64,000 nucleotides of DNA from Brevibacillus composti (lineage in GTDB: Bacteria > Bacillota > Bacilli > Brevibacillales > Brevibacillaceae), in contig NZ_CP066308.1 of the NCBI RefSeq assembly GCF_016406105.1, positions 1,251,501-1,315,500 of the forward strand. The letters are read 5' to 3'. The position numbers and the translations under genes were made by a program. The notes under the pieces are model-generated. The model worked only from the letters and a program-made list of their open reading frames with translations. It was not told the origin of the DNA and did no database searches. Below, piece after piece: positions 16,449 through 25,381 of the stretch (position 1 is its first letter; each line of letters starts with the position of its first letter).

Positions 16449-18629
16449 TTATTCCCAGTACAGTTCCAGCTTGTCCCCCGCATGCAGCTCGGTATGGAAG
16501 GAAGCGGGCTCGCCATTGACCAGCATGACCAACCGGGTGATGCCCTCTGTCTCCGGCCGCTCCAGCGAGACATCCACATAGCGGAACACATCGCTGAAGA
16601 CGGGAGCCGTCGGAGGCGAGGCTTTTACGGTGATGACCGCCTCATTTTCCACCTGCTCATCCTGGTCGGCCGGGCGGCCATTCATGGTAATGCTCAGCGC
16701 AGAGAGGGTGATCGTCACCGGCTGACCGTTGAAGCGGACCGAGATCGATTCCTGCACCCACTCCTCGGGAGGAATCACGTCCCGGATCGCAGGGGCGTGG
16801 TAGGGCTCCTCACGGTACACCAGTCTGTCTCCCGGACGGATAAAATCGCTGAGCGCCGCGTCTTTGCCGCCTATCTGGATGATCTTCATCCGGGCTGGCA
16901 GGACGGTTTCGCGGCCGTTTACCACGAAGCGGAAGAACTCCTCGTCTCCCTCCGAAGCGCCGGCGTCGAGCATGCCTGCTTCCTGCAGGACTTCCTCGAC
17001 GGTGCGCGGCAGCCGGATTACGACCTCGCTGCGGTCTTGCAGCGGCGCGTCCAGCGGATGGGGCATGCCGTTGACGAGCGCGATCGGTCCGAGCGAGACG
17101 GGCTCATCATTAACGGTCAGCTCCAGCGTATCCAGCTTGTCCATCAGGTCGATCACTTGGGCCTGTGCATCCTCGCCGTCTGCTCCGGCGAGAGCCACGA
17201 TCCGGTCGCCTTCGCTGATCGGCGTATCCAGCCCGCACGCCTCTCCGTTTTTCTCGATGACCGGCGGGGTGCCGTGACCGCCGGGGATGATCCTCATGCG
17301 GCCGTTGACCGTCAGGGTGATCGCCATCCCCGGTCGTCCGTGCAGCCGGCGGATATCCAAGCCAGACGCGATCAGCGCATCGCCCACCGTCATCTTGCGC
17401 AGGTCGAAGATGCGGATCGCGGCATCATTTACGGTGACGGTGACGTATTTTACCGGATGGCGGCGGGCAGCCACGGCGATGCCCACCGGCGTGACGAAGG
17501 CCGGGCCGTCCAGCAGCGGATGCTCGCCGACGAATTGGCGGATGGCGTCCGCTCCTCTGACCGCTACCCGCGAGGCTGGCAGTCCCAGCGCTTCGGCGAC
17601 GCGCTCGGTCAGCTTGGGCGTCAGGCTGCCGCCGCCGATCAGCATCACCGCTTGCGGCGGCTTGCCGTTCAGCTCCAGGATCTTCGCGGCGATCTTGCCG
17701 GCGAGATTGGTGATCTCCGGCAGGATCGCCTTGACGACTTCTTCACTGGAGAGGGTTTGCTCCAATCCCAGGATATCGGTGAAGGAGATCTTCTCGGCGT
17801 GGGTGAGCGCGCGCTTTACCTCTTCCGCCATCGGGAAGTCCAGCAAAAAGGCGTTCATCAAGGCATCGGTGATCTCGTCGCCCGCGACAGGGACCATGCC
17901 GTAAGCCGTGATCGCCCCCTCCTCGGTCAGCGCGACGTCAGACGTCCCCGCACCGATGTCGACGAGCGCGATATTCAGCCGGCGCATGGTGACTGGAATC
18001 AGCACGTTGATCGCGGCGATCGGCTCCAGCGTGAGGGCCTGCATATCCAGGCCGCAGCGATGGAGTGCGGCGAGCAGGGAGTCGACGACCATGCGCGGCA
18101 AAAAGGTAGCGATCACATCGACACTGGCGATCTCTCCGCGCTGGTCGATCAGATTGCCGATCAGCTCGCCGTCGAGGAAGTAATTGACCACGCTGTACCC
18201 TACGCAGTAGTAGCGGGTCACGTCTTGTTCATTCAGTTCCTGTGCCAGCTGCGCTTGGGCTTCCTGGACGGCGGAAAACTCCAGCGTCAGCACATCGTCT
18301 CGGGTCACGGCCGCGTGGCGGGAGAGCGGCAGGTCCATGCGCACGCGCTTTGTCCGAAGCGAACGTCCCGCGGCAGCGACGGCTACCTTTGTCAGCGGGC
18401 CGTGTTTTTCTTCCAGTTCTTCTTTTATCTTTCCAATGACTTTAGATACGGCCATCACATCGTGAATTTGACCGTCCAGCATCGAGCGCTCGCTGTGTTC
18501 GCGGATCGTGCAATCGATGACGCGAAACTGCTCTCCTGTGGGCTCGACGATCAAACCTACCACGCTGCGCGTCCCGATATCCAGAGCAAAAATCAGCTCT
18601 TCCGGGGCCGAATGTGGGTGCTCAGACAA
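16449..18629 (-). CDS. FtsA-like actin-fold protein with long beta-rich C-terminus
   Basis: 726 residues. About 1-385 form an FtsA/PilM-type ATPase: phosphate-1 loop ALDIGTRSVVGL, LVDIGAGTSDVAL (phosphate-2) and MLIGGGSLTP (adenosine). It contains the shuffled 1C-like segment ALTHAEKISF. The C-terminal 340 residues hold repeated short units of the form VTVNxxxxxL (VTVTVNDAAI, ITLTVNGRMR, ELTVNDEPVS, FFRFVVNGRETVL, ISVRFNGQPV), probably several small beta-grasp-like folds. No C-terminal FtsA membrane amphipathic helix is evident, so it is not the canonical ftsA. The start is TTG 18629 after GAGGAG. Role in envelope or division is inferred only. Confidence 0.82.
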   Translation of the reverse strand: MSEHPHSAPEELIFALDIGTRSVVGLIVEPTGEQFRVIDCTIREHSERSMLDGQIHDVMAVSKVIGKIKEELEEKHGPLTKVAVAAAGRSLRTKRVRMDLPLSRHAAVTRDDVLTLEFSAVQEAQAQLAQELNEQDVTRYYCVGYSVVNYFLDGELIGNLIDQRGEIASVDVIATFLPRMVVDSLLAALHRCGLDMQALTLEPIAAINVLIPVTMRRLNIALVDIGAGTSDVALTEEGAITAYGMVPVAGDEITDALMNAFLLDFPMAEEVKRALTHAEKISFTDILGLEQTLSSEEVVKAILPEITNLAGKIAAKILELNGKPPQAVMLIGGGSLTPKLTERVAEALGLPASRVAVRGADAIRQFVGEHPLLDGPAFVTPVGIAVAARRHPVKYVTVTVNDAAIRIFDLRKMTVGDALIASGLDIRRLHGRPGMAITLTVNGRMRIIPGGHGTPPVIEKNGEACGLDTPISEGDRIVALAGADGEDAQAQVIDLMDKLDTLELTVNDEPVSLGPIALVNGMPHPLDAPLQDRSEVVIRLPRTVEEVLQEAGMLDAGASEGDEEFFRFVVNGRETVLPARMKIIQIGGKDAALSDFIRPGDRLVYREEPYHAPAIRDVIPPEEWVQESISVRFNGQPVTITLSALSITMNGRPADQDEQVENEAVITVKASPPTAPVFSDVFRYVDVSLERPETEGITRLVMLVNGEPASFHTELHAGDKLELYWE

Positions 18630-18803
18630 TGGGATGTCACTCCTCGTACCGGTGGTAATTCCGGGAAATCATGCTTCCTACTCATTCGACTCGAAGGCTG
18701 AAGAATCCTGTCGAAACAAGGAATCTTCTTCGCCCTCCAAGAAAATTTTGAAAATGTGAAAGAAACTTCACAATTTACTTTCGCGCTTTTTGGCGCTAAA
18801 CTG

Positions 18804-18832
18804 CTGACAAGGGAGTTTCGATGAATTATAAT
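18804..18832 (+). promoter_or_regulatory. SigA promoter of aroA
   Basis: CTGACA (18804-18809), a 17-base spacer and TATAAT (18827-18832). Confidence 0.75.
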
Positions 18833-18892
18833 AACCCTAATTTATTTGAATAGCCTACAAAAAAACAGAAGAGAAGAGGAGAGTGGAGACGA

Positions 18893-19984
18893 ATGGCACA
18901 TGATCCAGTCGAAACCATGCGTAAACAGATAGACGAGATCAATTTGGAGATTCTCGCCTTAATCAACAAGCGTGCTTCCCTTGTCCAGGAGCTGGGCAAA
19001 GAAAAGCTGAAACAGGGCATCAACCGATTTGATCCCGAGCGCGAGCGCGAAATGCTCAACCTGTTGGTCGAAAACAACAACGGTCCTTTCGAGGACAATA
19101 CCATTCGTCATCTCTTCAAACAGATATTCCAAGCGTCGCTTGATCTGCAAAAGAGTGACAACAAAAAGGTACTCCTGGTCAGCCGGAAAAAGCAGCCGGA
19201 AGATACTGTACTTAGAGTGAAAGGCGTAGAATTTGGCGGAGGCGAACCGCTCCTGATCGCCGGCCCTTGCTCGGTGGAGAGCTACGAACAGGTTCGCGCG
19301 GTAGCGGAAAACCACGTCAAACGCGGACTTCGCGTCATTCGCGGCGGCGCCTACAAGCCGCGCACCTCGCCGTACGACTTCCAAGGTCTCGGAGAAGAAG
19401 GCCTGCAGATCCTGAAGCGCATCGGTGACGAATTCAACCTCGTGACCATCAGCGAGATCGTGACGCCTGCCGACCTGGAAAAAGCTACCCAATACATCGA
19501 TGTGATCCAAATCGGTGCCCGCAACATGCAAAACTTCGAGCTGTTGAAAGCGGCTGGACGTCTGAACCACCCCATCCTGCTGAAGCGCGGTCTGTCCGCC
19601 ACGATTGAAGAGTTCATCTACGCAGCCGAATACATTTTGTCCGAGGGCAATACACAGGTGATGCTGTGTGAGCGCGGAATCCGCACCTATGAAAAAGCGA
19701 CGAGAAACACGCTGGACATCTCGGCAGTGCCGCTCTTGAAGCAGGAGACGCATCTCCCTGTATTCGTGGACGTGACCCACTCCACGGGACGCCGCGATCT
19801 GCTTCTGCCGACCGCGAAGGCCGGTCTGGCCGTCGGCGCAGACGGCATCATGCTCGAAGTGCATCCGGACCCGGATGTGGCGCTCTCCGATGCCAAACAG
19901 CAGGTAACCATCCCGCATTTCAACGAGATTGTGGATGAACTGCTCGCATCGGGTCTCTATAAGGAAGCAAAGGTTTTGGTGTAA
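18893..19984 (+). CDS. aroA: Chorismate mutase-DAHP synthase AroA
   Basis: Bifunctional first enzyme of the shikimate pathway in the Bacillus nomenclature: condenses phosphoenolpyruvate and erythrose-4-phosphate to DAHP and carries a regulatory chorismate mutase domain (about residues 5-90: [19 protein letters not shown]). The DAHP synthase barrel follows ([77 protein letters not shown]). 363 residues, as in Bacillus. Own promoter and terminator; followed by csoR and ccpA. Confidence 0.96.
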   Translation: MAHDPVETMRKQIDEINLEILALINKRASLVQELGKEKLKQGINRFDPEREREMLNLLVENNNGPFEDNTIRHLFKQIFQASLDLQKSDNKKVLLVSRKKQPEDTVLRVKGVEFGGGEPLLIAGPCSVESYEQVRAVAENHVKRGLRVIRGGAYKPRTSPYDFQGLGEEGLQILKRIGDEFNLVTISEIVTPADLEKATQYIDVIQIGARNMQNFELLKAAGRLNHPILLKRGLSATIEEFIYAAEYILSEGNTQVMLCERGIRTYEKATRNTLDISAVPLLKQETHLPVFVDVTHSTGRRDLLLPTAKAGLAVGADGIMLEVHPDPDVALSDAKQQVTIPHFNEIVDELLASGLYKEAKVLV

Positions 19985-20009
19985 GACGAAGATAACGAAC
20001 ACATAGAGC

Positions 20010-20046
20010 GGCTCTCCCCTACATCGGCGGGGAGGGCCTCTTTTTT
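20010..20046 (+). terminator. Terminator after aroA
   Basis: CTCTCCCC...GGGGAGGG-type stem then CTCTTTTTT. Confidence 0.7.
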
Positions 20047-20105
20047 CTAACCTGACTGAACCGGGCGGCGGGGTATCAATACCGCTTGGACACATGGCCG
20101 CAGCG

Positions 20106-20135
20106 AGAAGAAACATGCTCTCCTGGTACGGAGAC
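20106..20135 (+). repeat. Possible fragment of the palindromic repeat family
   Basis: GAGAAGAAACATGCTCTCCTG resembles the arm GAAGAAGCATGTTTCCCTG of copies A and B. Only one arm is present, so this is a tentative relic. It lies in the 290-base aroA-csoR gap, which shows nothing else. Confidence 0.35.
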
Positions 20136-20273
20136 TCGTTACATACAAGGACTTGACCGATCGCCCCTTCATCGTTATGATCGTGACGAAGAATCCCTGC
20201 CATTTGACGAAAAACGGCCTAAACAGTAAGCTAACCATAATAGGAGCATTTTTCGGAGAGAGGAGCATTATCC

Positions 20274-20582
20274 ATGAGTGAGCAGGACCATTGCTGTTCG
20301 ACGGATCGGTCTACCCCACGCGCAGATAAGATCAAGGCGAATATGATTGCCCGTTTGAATCGGGTCGAGGGGCAGGTGCGCGGTATTCGCGGAATGGTGG
20401 AAAAGGACGTCTACTGTGATGACATCCTGAACCAGATCGCCGCTGTTCAATCCGCGCTGAATGCAGTCGGCAAAATGCTTCTCGAAGGACACATGAAAAG
20501 CTGTGTCATGGAGCGGATTCAACAAGGGGACAACGAGGTTATTGACGAGCTGCTGAAGACGATGAACAAACTGATGAAATGA
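20274..20582 (+). CDS. csoR: CsoR-family metal-sensing repressor
   Basis: 102-residue all-helical tetrameric repressor of the CsoR/RcnR family. IARLNRVEGQVRGIRGMVE is the family signature; the Cu(I) ligand pattern is present as Cys in VYCDDIL and His/Cys in GHMKSC. An extra CC pair lies near the N-terminus. GAGAGAGGAG precedes ATG 20274. No copZ or copA follows, so its targets lie elsewhere. It occupies the place where Bacillus has motPS near ccpA. Confidence 0.88.
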   Translation: MSEQDHCCSTDRSTPRADKIKANMIARLNRVEGQVRGIRGMVEKDVYCDDILNQIAAVQSALNAVGKMLLEGHMKSCVMERIQQGDNEVIDELLKTMNKLMK

Positions 20583-20591
20583 CAGGGGAGA

Positions 20592-20635
20592 GTGTCCGGA
20601 AAACGATTGCAACCGGACACGCCTTGTCGTATCAT
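20592..20635 (+). promoter_or_regulatory. ccpA promoter with embedded cre-like palindrome
   Basis: TTGCAA (20607-20612), a 17-base spacer and TATCAT (20630-20635) form the promoter. GGAAAACGATTGCA at 20598-20611 matches 12 of 14 positions of the cre consensus TGWAANCGNTNWCA and overlaps the -35. It is nested in a perfect inverted repeat GTGTCCGG (20592-20599)/CCGGACAC (20613-20620). Autorepression of ccpA is the simple reading. Confidence 0.6.
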
Positions 20636-20696
20636 AGGTGCATACATTTATGAAAATGCTATGAAAACCATAAAATAGGGAAAGCGAGGGTGTGTG

Positions 20697-21716
20697 ATGC
20701 CGGTAACAATCTATGATGTGGCGAGAGAAGCAGGAGTCTCGATGGCAACCGTTTCCCGGGTGGTAAATGGGAATCCGAACGTAAAGCCGCTGACCAGGAA
20801 AAAGGTACTGAGCGCGATTGAGCGTCTCGGGTATCGGCCCAATGCAGTCGCCCGCGGTCTAGCCAGCAAAAAGACAACGACGGTCGGTGTCATCATTCCG
20901 GATGTTTCCAGTCTGTTTTTTTCTGAATTGGCCCGCGGCATTGAAGACATCGCGACGATGTATAAATACAACATCATTCTCTGCAACTCGGACCAACGCC
21001 TGGAGAAAGAGCTGCAGCTGATCAACACGCTTTTGGAAAAACAGGTGGACGGGCTTTTGTTCATGGGCGCGGAGATCAAGGAAGACCATCTGCAAGCGCT
21101 GAAATCCGCCTCTGTTCCGACGGTACTGGCGGCCACGAGGGATGCCGACAATACGCTGCCTTCGGTGACGATCGACCATTTCCAGGCGGCTTATGATGCG
21201 ACCCGGGAATTGATCGATCACGGGCATAAGCGGATCGCGATGATCACCGGGCCGATGAACGACCCGCTTGGCGGTTTGATCCGCTACGAAGGGTACAAGC
21301 GTGCCCTGCAGGACGCCGGTCTGCCGCTGGATGAGGCCTTGGTTGCGCACGGCAACTTTTTCTACGAGTCTGGCCTCAAGGCGACGGCCCAGTTTCTCAC
21401 ACTGACGGAACGGCCTACAGCGGTCTTCGCGGCCAACGATGAGATGGCCATCGGGGCGATCCACGCGGCGCAGGATGCCGGGCTGCAGGTTCCCCGCGAT
21501 CTGGAGGTCATCGGCCATGACAACATTCGCCTGGTAGAGATGGTACGTCCGCGGCTCACCTCGGTGGTGCAGCCGATGTACGATATCGGGGCGGTGGCCA
21601 TGCGCCTCTTGACCAAATATATGAACAACGAACAGGTGGATGAGCATGTCGTGCTGCTTCCGCATCGGATCGAGCATCGGGAGAGCACGCGTCCGCGCGA
21701 AACGGCTGACAGCTAA
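20697..21716 (+). CDS. ccpA: Catabolite control protein A
   Basis: 339-residue LacI/GalR-family regulator that with HPr-Ser-P binds cre sites to control carbon metabolism. HTH at the N-terminus ([23 protein letters not shown]), hinge helix region [14 protein letters not shown], then a periplasmic-binding-like domain ([42 protein letters not shown]). Gene order aroA-ccpA-acuC supports CcpA over other LacI members. ATG 20697 follows GAGGGTG; the preceding GTG is too near. Confidence 0.93.
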   Translation: MPVTIYDVAREAGVSMATVSRVVNGNPNVKPLTRKKVLSAIERLGYRPNAVARGLASKKTTTVGVIIPDVSSLFFSELARGIEDIATMYKYNIILCNSDQRLEKELQLINTLLEKQVDGLLFMGAEIKEDHLQALKSASVPTVLAATRDADNTLPSVTIDHFQAAYDATRELIDHGHKRIAMITGPMNDPLGGLIRYEGYKRALQDAGLPLDEALVAHGNFFYESGLKATAQFLTLTERPTAVFAANDEMAIGAIHAAQDAGLQVPRDLEVIGHDNIRLVEMVRPRLTSVVQPMYDIGAVAMRLLTKYMNNEQVDEHVVLLPHRIEHRESTRPRETADS

Positions 21717-21755
21717 GATCAGCGCTGCGGCTGCAGCAGCAGGAGGAGAACAGCG

Positions 21756-22685
21756 ATGAAAATCGGAATCATCGGGGCAATGGATGAAGAAATTGCCCTG
21801 TATCGGGAAAAGATCACCGATGCGGTCACGGTGGAAAAATCTGGAATTACCTACTACCAAGGAAAATGGGAAGGAAAAGAGATCGTGCTGTGCAAGTCGG
21901 GGGTAGGGAAAGTGAATGCCGCCGTGACGACACAGCTGTTGATCGATCAGTTTCAAGTAGATCGCGTCATTTTTACCGGAGTCGCCGGTGCGGTCCATCC
22001 CGAGCTGAACATCGGAGATATCGTCGTGTCCACGGACTGCATCCAGCACGATATCGATGTGACGCCGCTTGGGTTTGCGCCCGGACAAATCCCGTTTTCG
22101 GAAAAGTCCAGTTGGGCAGCGGATGCGGCCCTGATCGAGCTGGCCGTCAAGGCGGGCCGGGAGCTGGATGCAGGGATTCAGGTGACGACCGGACGCATCC
22201 TGTCCGGCGACCAGTTCGTCGCGGATAAGGAAAAAGTGCAAAAGCTGTACGAACTGTTCAAGGCGCATTGCATCGAAATGGAAGGGGCGGCAGTCGGGCA
22301 GGTGTGCGACATGAACCAGACTCCCTTTGTCGTGGTTCGCTCCATGTCGGACAAGGCCGACGGCTCCGCCCACGTCAATTTCGCCGAGTTTACCCAGCTG
22401 GCGTCCGAACGATCCTTCCATATCGTCCAACAGATGCTGAGAGACATGACACCCGCTGTCATCGTCTACTCGACAAAGAACTGCATCGACTGCGATATGG
22501 TGAAGCAATGGCTGACCGCCAAAGGGATCGCTTTTGAAGTCCGCGATGTGATGACCAGCCGGGCCTACCAGGAAGAAGTGGAGCGCTTTGGCTTCATGGG
22601 CGTCCCGGTCACCGTGGTCAAGGACAAGGCGGTCAAAGGCTTCCAGCCGGCAGAACTGGAACAGCTGATCGCCGGGCTGGCCTAG
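21756..22685 (+). CDS. mtnN: MTA/SAH nucleosidase fused to glutaredoxin-like domain
   Basis: 309 residues. About 1-230 are 5'-methylthioadenosine/S-adenosylhomocysteine nucleosidase: MKIGIIGAMDEEI, GVGKVNAA, FTGVAGA, CIEMEGAAVGQVC with catalytic Glu, and RSMSDKAD with catalytic Asp. Residues about 233-309 form a NrdH/glutaredoxin-like domain: VIVYSTKNCIDCDMVKQWL with CIDC redox motif, RDVMTSRAYQEEVERFGFMGVPVTVV and GFQPAELEQLI. The reading frame is continuous. Plain MtnN is about 230 residues, so the redox domain is a true C-terminal addition. It follows ccpA and ends at a strong terminator. Confidence 0.92.
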   Translation: MKIGIIGAMDEEIALYREKITDAVTVEKSGITYYQGKWEGKEIVLCKSGVGKVNAAVTTQLLIDQFQVDRVIFTGVAGAVHPELNIGDIVVSTDCIQHDIDVTPLGFAPGQIPFSEKSSWAADAALIELAVKAGRELDAGIQVTTGRILSGDQFVADKEKVQKLYELFKAHCIEMEGAAVGQVCDMNQTPFVVVRSMSDKADGSAHVNFAEFTQLASERSFHIVQQMLRDMTPAVIVYSTKNCIDCDMVKQWLTAKGIAFEVRDVMTSRAYQEEVERFGFMGVPVTVVKDKAVKGFQPAELEQLIAGLA

Positions 22686-22730
22686 AAGCGCCCGCTGCCC
22701 GAACTGTTTCTGCCGATCGATCCTTCATGT

Positions 22731-22761
22731 AAAAAAACCGGTCATTTTCGACCGGTTTTTT
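22731..22761. terminator. Bidirectional terminator between mtnN and acuC
   Basis: AAAACCGGTC...GACCGGTTTT between convergent genes. Confidence 0.85.
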
Positions 22762-22801
22762 GTTTTTTCACTGCCTGCAGCCCGCCCTTCTTGCCTAGAT
22801 G

Positions 22802-23953
22802 CTACTCGGCGATCGGGGCGTGCATCAGCGCGCGCTCCAGCGTGATGCGGTTTTTTTCCGTAATTTCAGACCGCCGCGGAATGGGGGGAAACGGCGGATC
22901 GAACAAAGTCGACGGCAGCTTCTCCTGGCTCAGCGGCTGCCAGCGGGACAGCCATTTCTCCGGCAGAGGACCGTCGCTCAGCGGCTGATCCCGCATTTCG
23001 CTCCACAGCAGCGTCCACGCACGGGGAACGACCCGCCAAATGTCATAGCCGCCGCCCCCGACAGCGATCCATCTCCCCTCGCAATACTGATGGGCCAGCT
23101 CATGGGCAAGCCTCGGGATCGCCTGGTAGATTTTCATCGAACAGGCCAGATGCGTCAGCGGATCGTAGGTGTGGGCGTCACATCCGTTTTGCGTCAGGAT
23201 GACGTCGGGCTTGAAGCCGCGAATCAGCTTGGGGATCAGCTCCTGGTAGACAGCCAGGAACGAATCGTCCTCGGTAAACGCATCCAGCGGAATATTGACG
23301 GAGTAGCCGTAACCGCTTCCATCTCCGCGTTCCGTCAAGTTGCCCGTGCCCGGAAACAGGTATTTTCCCGTTTCGTGCATGGAGACAGTCAAGACGTGGG
23401 GATCGTCGTAAAAGGCCCACTGGACGCCGTCCCCGTGGTGAGCGTCCGTGTCGATGTAGAGCACCCGTGCATTCCAATGCTTGCGCAAATAGGCGATGGC
23501 GACGGAGCAGTCGTTGTAGATGCAAAAGCCGGAGGCGCGGCCGCGGAAAGCGTGATGCAGCCCGCCTGCGGGATTGAAGGCGTGGTCTGCCTCGCCGTTC
23601 ATGACCGCATCCACCGCTTGCAACGTACCGCCGACGATGAGCGCAGCCGATTCATGCATACGGGGAAAGCAGGGGACGTCCTCCGTTCCCAGTCCGTAGC
23701 TGGCGGCAGCGGGGAGCTCTATGTCGCTATGGCCCTGTTCCCGCACGAAATCGATATAGCGCTGGTCGTGAACCAGGGCCAGCTCTTCGTCTGTCGCCAT
23801 CCGCGGCGGCAGGATGTCGCTGTCCTGCAGCAGCCCGTAAGCGCTCATCAGATCATGCGTCAACAGCAGGCGGCGTTGATTGAAAGGATGTTCATCGTGA
23901 AAGTAATACCGGGTGTATTCCGGGGAGTAGACCAGACGAGCGTTCCGGCTCAA
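22802..23953 (-). CDS. acuC: Acetoin utilization protein AcuC (deacetylase)
   Basis: 383-residue class I histone-deacetylase-fold enzyme; in Bacillus AcuC removes the acetyl group AcuA puts on acetyl-CoA synthetase. Zinc/charge-relay residues sit in YIDTDAHHGDGVQWAFYDD and GCDAHTYDPL. TTG start overlaps the acuB stop (TTGA), implying translational coupling. Last gene of acuA-acuB-acuC. Confidence 0.93.
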   Translation of the reverse strand: MSRNARLVYSPEYTRYYFHDEHPFNQRRLLLTHDLMSAYGLLQDSDILPPRMATDEELALVHDQRYIDFVREQGHSDIELPAAASYGLGTEDVPCFPRMHESAALIVGGTLQAVDAVMNGEADHAFNPAGGLHHAFRGRASGFCIYNDCSVAIAYLRKHWNARVLYIDTDAHHGDGVQWAFYDDPHVLTVSMHETGKYLFPGTGNLTERGDGSGYGYSVNIPLDAFTEDDSFLAVYQELIPKLIRGFKPDVILTQNGCDAHTYDPLTHLACSMKIYQAIPRLAHELAHQYCEGRWIAVGGGGYDIWRVVPRAWTLLWSEMRDQPLSDGPLPEKWLSRWQPLSQEKLPSTLFDPPFPPIPRRSEITEKNRITLERALMHAPIAE

Positions 23954-24594
23954 GGGTGCATTCCCCCTTCACCGGGTGTGCCAACGGTGAAGCCTCGGTC
24001 ACGGAGCAATTGAAAAACAGGGCGGGGATCAATCGTCTGGACGCGAAAGACGAGATGCTTTTTCCCCGGCTGCGATCCCGGGAAGACGACGATGCTGGTG
24101 ATGTTGATCTGGGCTTCGCGAAAGATCTGGCTGACTTCTGCCAGCATGCCGACGCGATCGTCCACTTCCACATCGATATGGGAGCTTGGCTTGTTGACCC
24201 CAAACAGTTCAATCAGGCTGTTGAACAGGTCGGATTCCGTAATGATGCCGACCAGCCGATTCCCTTCTACGACAGGGAGGGAGCCGACTTGATGCTCATA
24301 GATCTGCATCGCCGCATCTTCGATGAAATCCAGCGGATGGGCAGTGAGCACCTGACTCTTCATGATGGCGGAGACGGGCTTGTTCAAGACCGTCTGGTCA
24401 TCGTCGCGGGGGAGCAAGGCCGAGGGCAGCGCCTCCCGCAGATCGCGGTCAGAGACGATGCCGACCAGCCGCTCCTGTTCGATGACCGGCAGATGCCGGA
24501 TTCGGTTGCCCCTGAGCAATTGCAGGGCTTCACCGATCGTCGTCAAGGGAGATACCGTGACGACTCGCTTGCGCATGATGTTTTCGACTCGCAT
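23950..24594 (-). CDS. acuB: Acetoin utilization protein AcuB (CBS-ACT)
   Basis: 214 residues: two CBS domains (MRVENIMRKRVVTVSPLTTIGEAL..., PVSAIMKSQVLTAHPLDFIEDA...) and a C-terminal ACT domain (SHIDVEVDDRVGMLAEVSQIF). Length equals Bacillus AcuB. Presumed adenine-nucleotide or ligand sensor acting with AcuA/AcuC in acetate/acetoin metabolism. ATG 24594 lies 8 bases after GGGAGG. Confidence 0.93.
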   Translation of the reverse strand: MRVENIMRKRVVTVSPLTTIGEALQLLRGNRIRHLPVIEQERLVGIVSDRDLREALPSALLPRDDDQTVLNKPVSAIMKSQVLTAHPLDFIEDAAMQIYEHQVGSLPVVEGNRLVGIITESDLFNSLIELFGVNKPSSHIDVEVDDRVGMLAEVSQIFREAQINITSIVVFPGSQPGKKHLVFRVQTIDPRPVFQLLRDRGFTVGTPGEGGMHP

Positions 24595-24680
24595 ATAGGA
24601 AACCTCCCGATTCGTCAGAGGCAATGTTGACGAATGTAATATGATCCGTTCGTGATCGTCGTCGGGCCGAGACAGGGAAG

Positions 24681-25313
24681 TCAGAAGAGATAACGATTAT
24701 GAAAGCGCATGGCGTCAAAAGCGGCGATAGACTCCGGCGGCACGCGCTTGCCGATCCGAGCCATCAGGCAGTTTGCCGGGTGAGAACAGATCTCCGGATC
24801 GTCGGTAGCCATCCAGACCATTCCCACGCTGCCCATGACTTTTTCCATCACTTTGCGGTATTGCCAGACATCCAGCCCGGTGCCTTTCAAATCCCAATGC
24901 CAGTAGTACTCCGTCGTAATCACGATGTAATCTTCCATCGCATCATCGCTGAAGGAGACCTCCAGAAGAGCTTTGGCAACGCCGCCTGCCCGTATCCGCT
25001 GACTCACTTCGATGGCGCCCAGCTCCAGCAAATCGGGCAGCTTCGCCTCCGACCAGCGCTCCATCGGATCGGGATAGAGAAAGGTGACGTACCCCAATAC
25101 CAGATCCGCCTCGCGAGCGAGAACGATTCGCCCCTCGGGCAGGCTGGCGATCTCGACCAGCGCTTTCTGCTGCTCCTCGGGAATCCGGAACGCCTTCAAG
25201 CCTTCATCAAATCGCATCGCCGCCAGACGCTCGGCAGGAACAGGACCCTCCAGCAGCAGCTCGGTGCCGTTTACCGTCAGACGCTTGGAGCTGTATCTTT
25301 TGACGTGTTCCAT
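24681..25313 (-). CDS. acuA: Protein acetyltransferase AcuA
   Basis: 210-residue GNAT enzyme, the same length as Bacillus AcuA, which acetylates and inactivates acetyl-CoA synthetase AcsA. Segments EVSQRIRAGGVAKALLE (acetyl-CoA loop) and EYYWHWDLKGTGLDVWQYRKVMEKVM fit the family. GGGAGG before ATG 25313. Its substrate gene acsA, adjacent in B. subtilis, is absent from this locus. Confidence 0.93.
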   Translation of the reverse strand: MEHVKRYSSKRLTVNGTELLLEGPVPAERLAAMRFDEGLKAFRIPEEQQKALVEIASLPEGRIVLAREADLVLGYVTFLYPDPMERWSEAKLPDLLELGAIEVSQRIRAGGVAKALLEVSFSDDAMEDYIVITTEYYWHWDLKGTGLDVWQYRKVMEKVMGSVGMVWMATDDPEICSHPANCLMARIGKRVPPESIAAFDAMRFHNRYLF

Positions 25314-25333
25314 ACAGTCACCTCCCGTAGTAG

Positions 25334-25367
25334 GAAAACAGAGATGGCCCGTATGTACCATCTCTGT
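25334..25367 (-). terminator. Terminator of the PBP gene
   Basis: ACAGAGATGG...CCATCTCTGT with TTTT on the minus strand. Confidence 0.75.
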
Positions 25368-25381
25368 TGCTTCATCTGATT

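Noticed and set aside
16296-18701. 801-codon plus-strand open frame opposite the FtsA-like gene
   Set aside because: Arg/Asp/His-rich antisense composition, no homology, no ribosome site; a GC-rich antisense artefact.
18740-18800. cre site before aroA (TGAAAGAAACTTCA)
   Set aside because: Palindromic ends, but the central CG of cre is absent.
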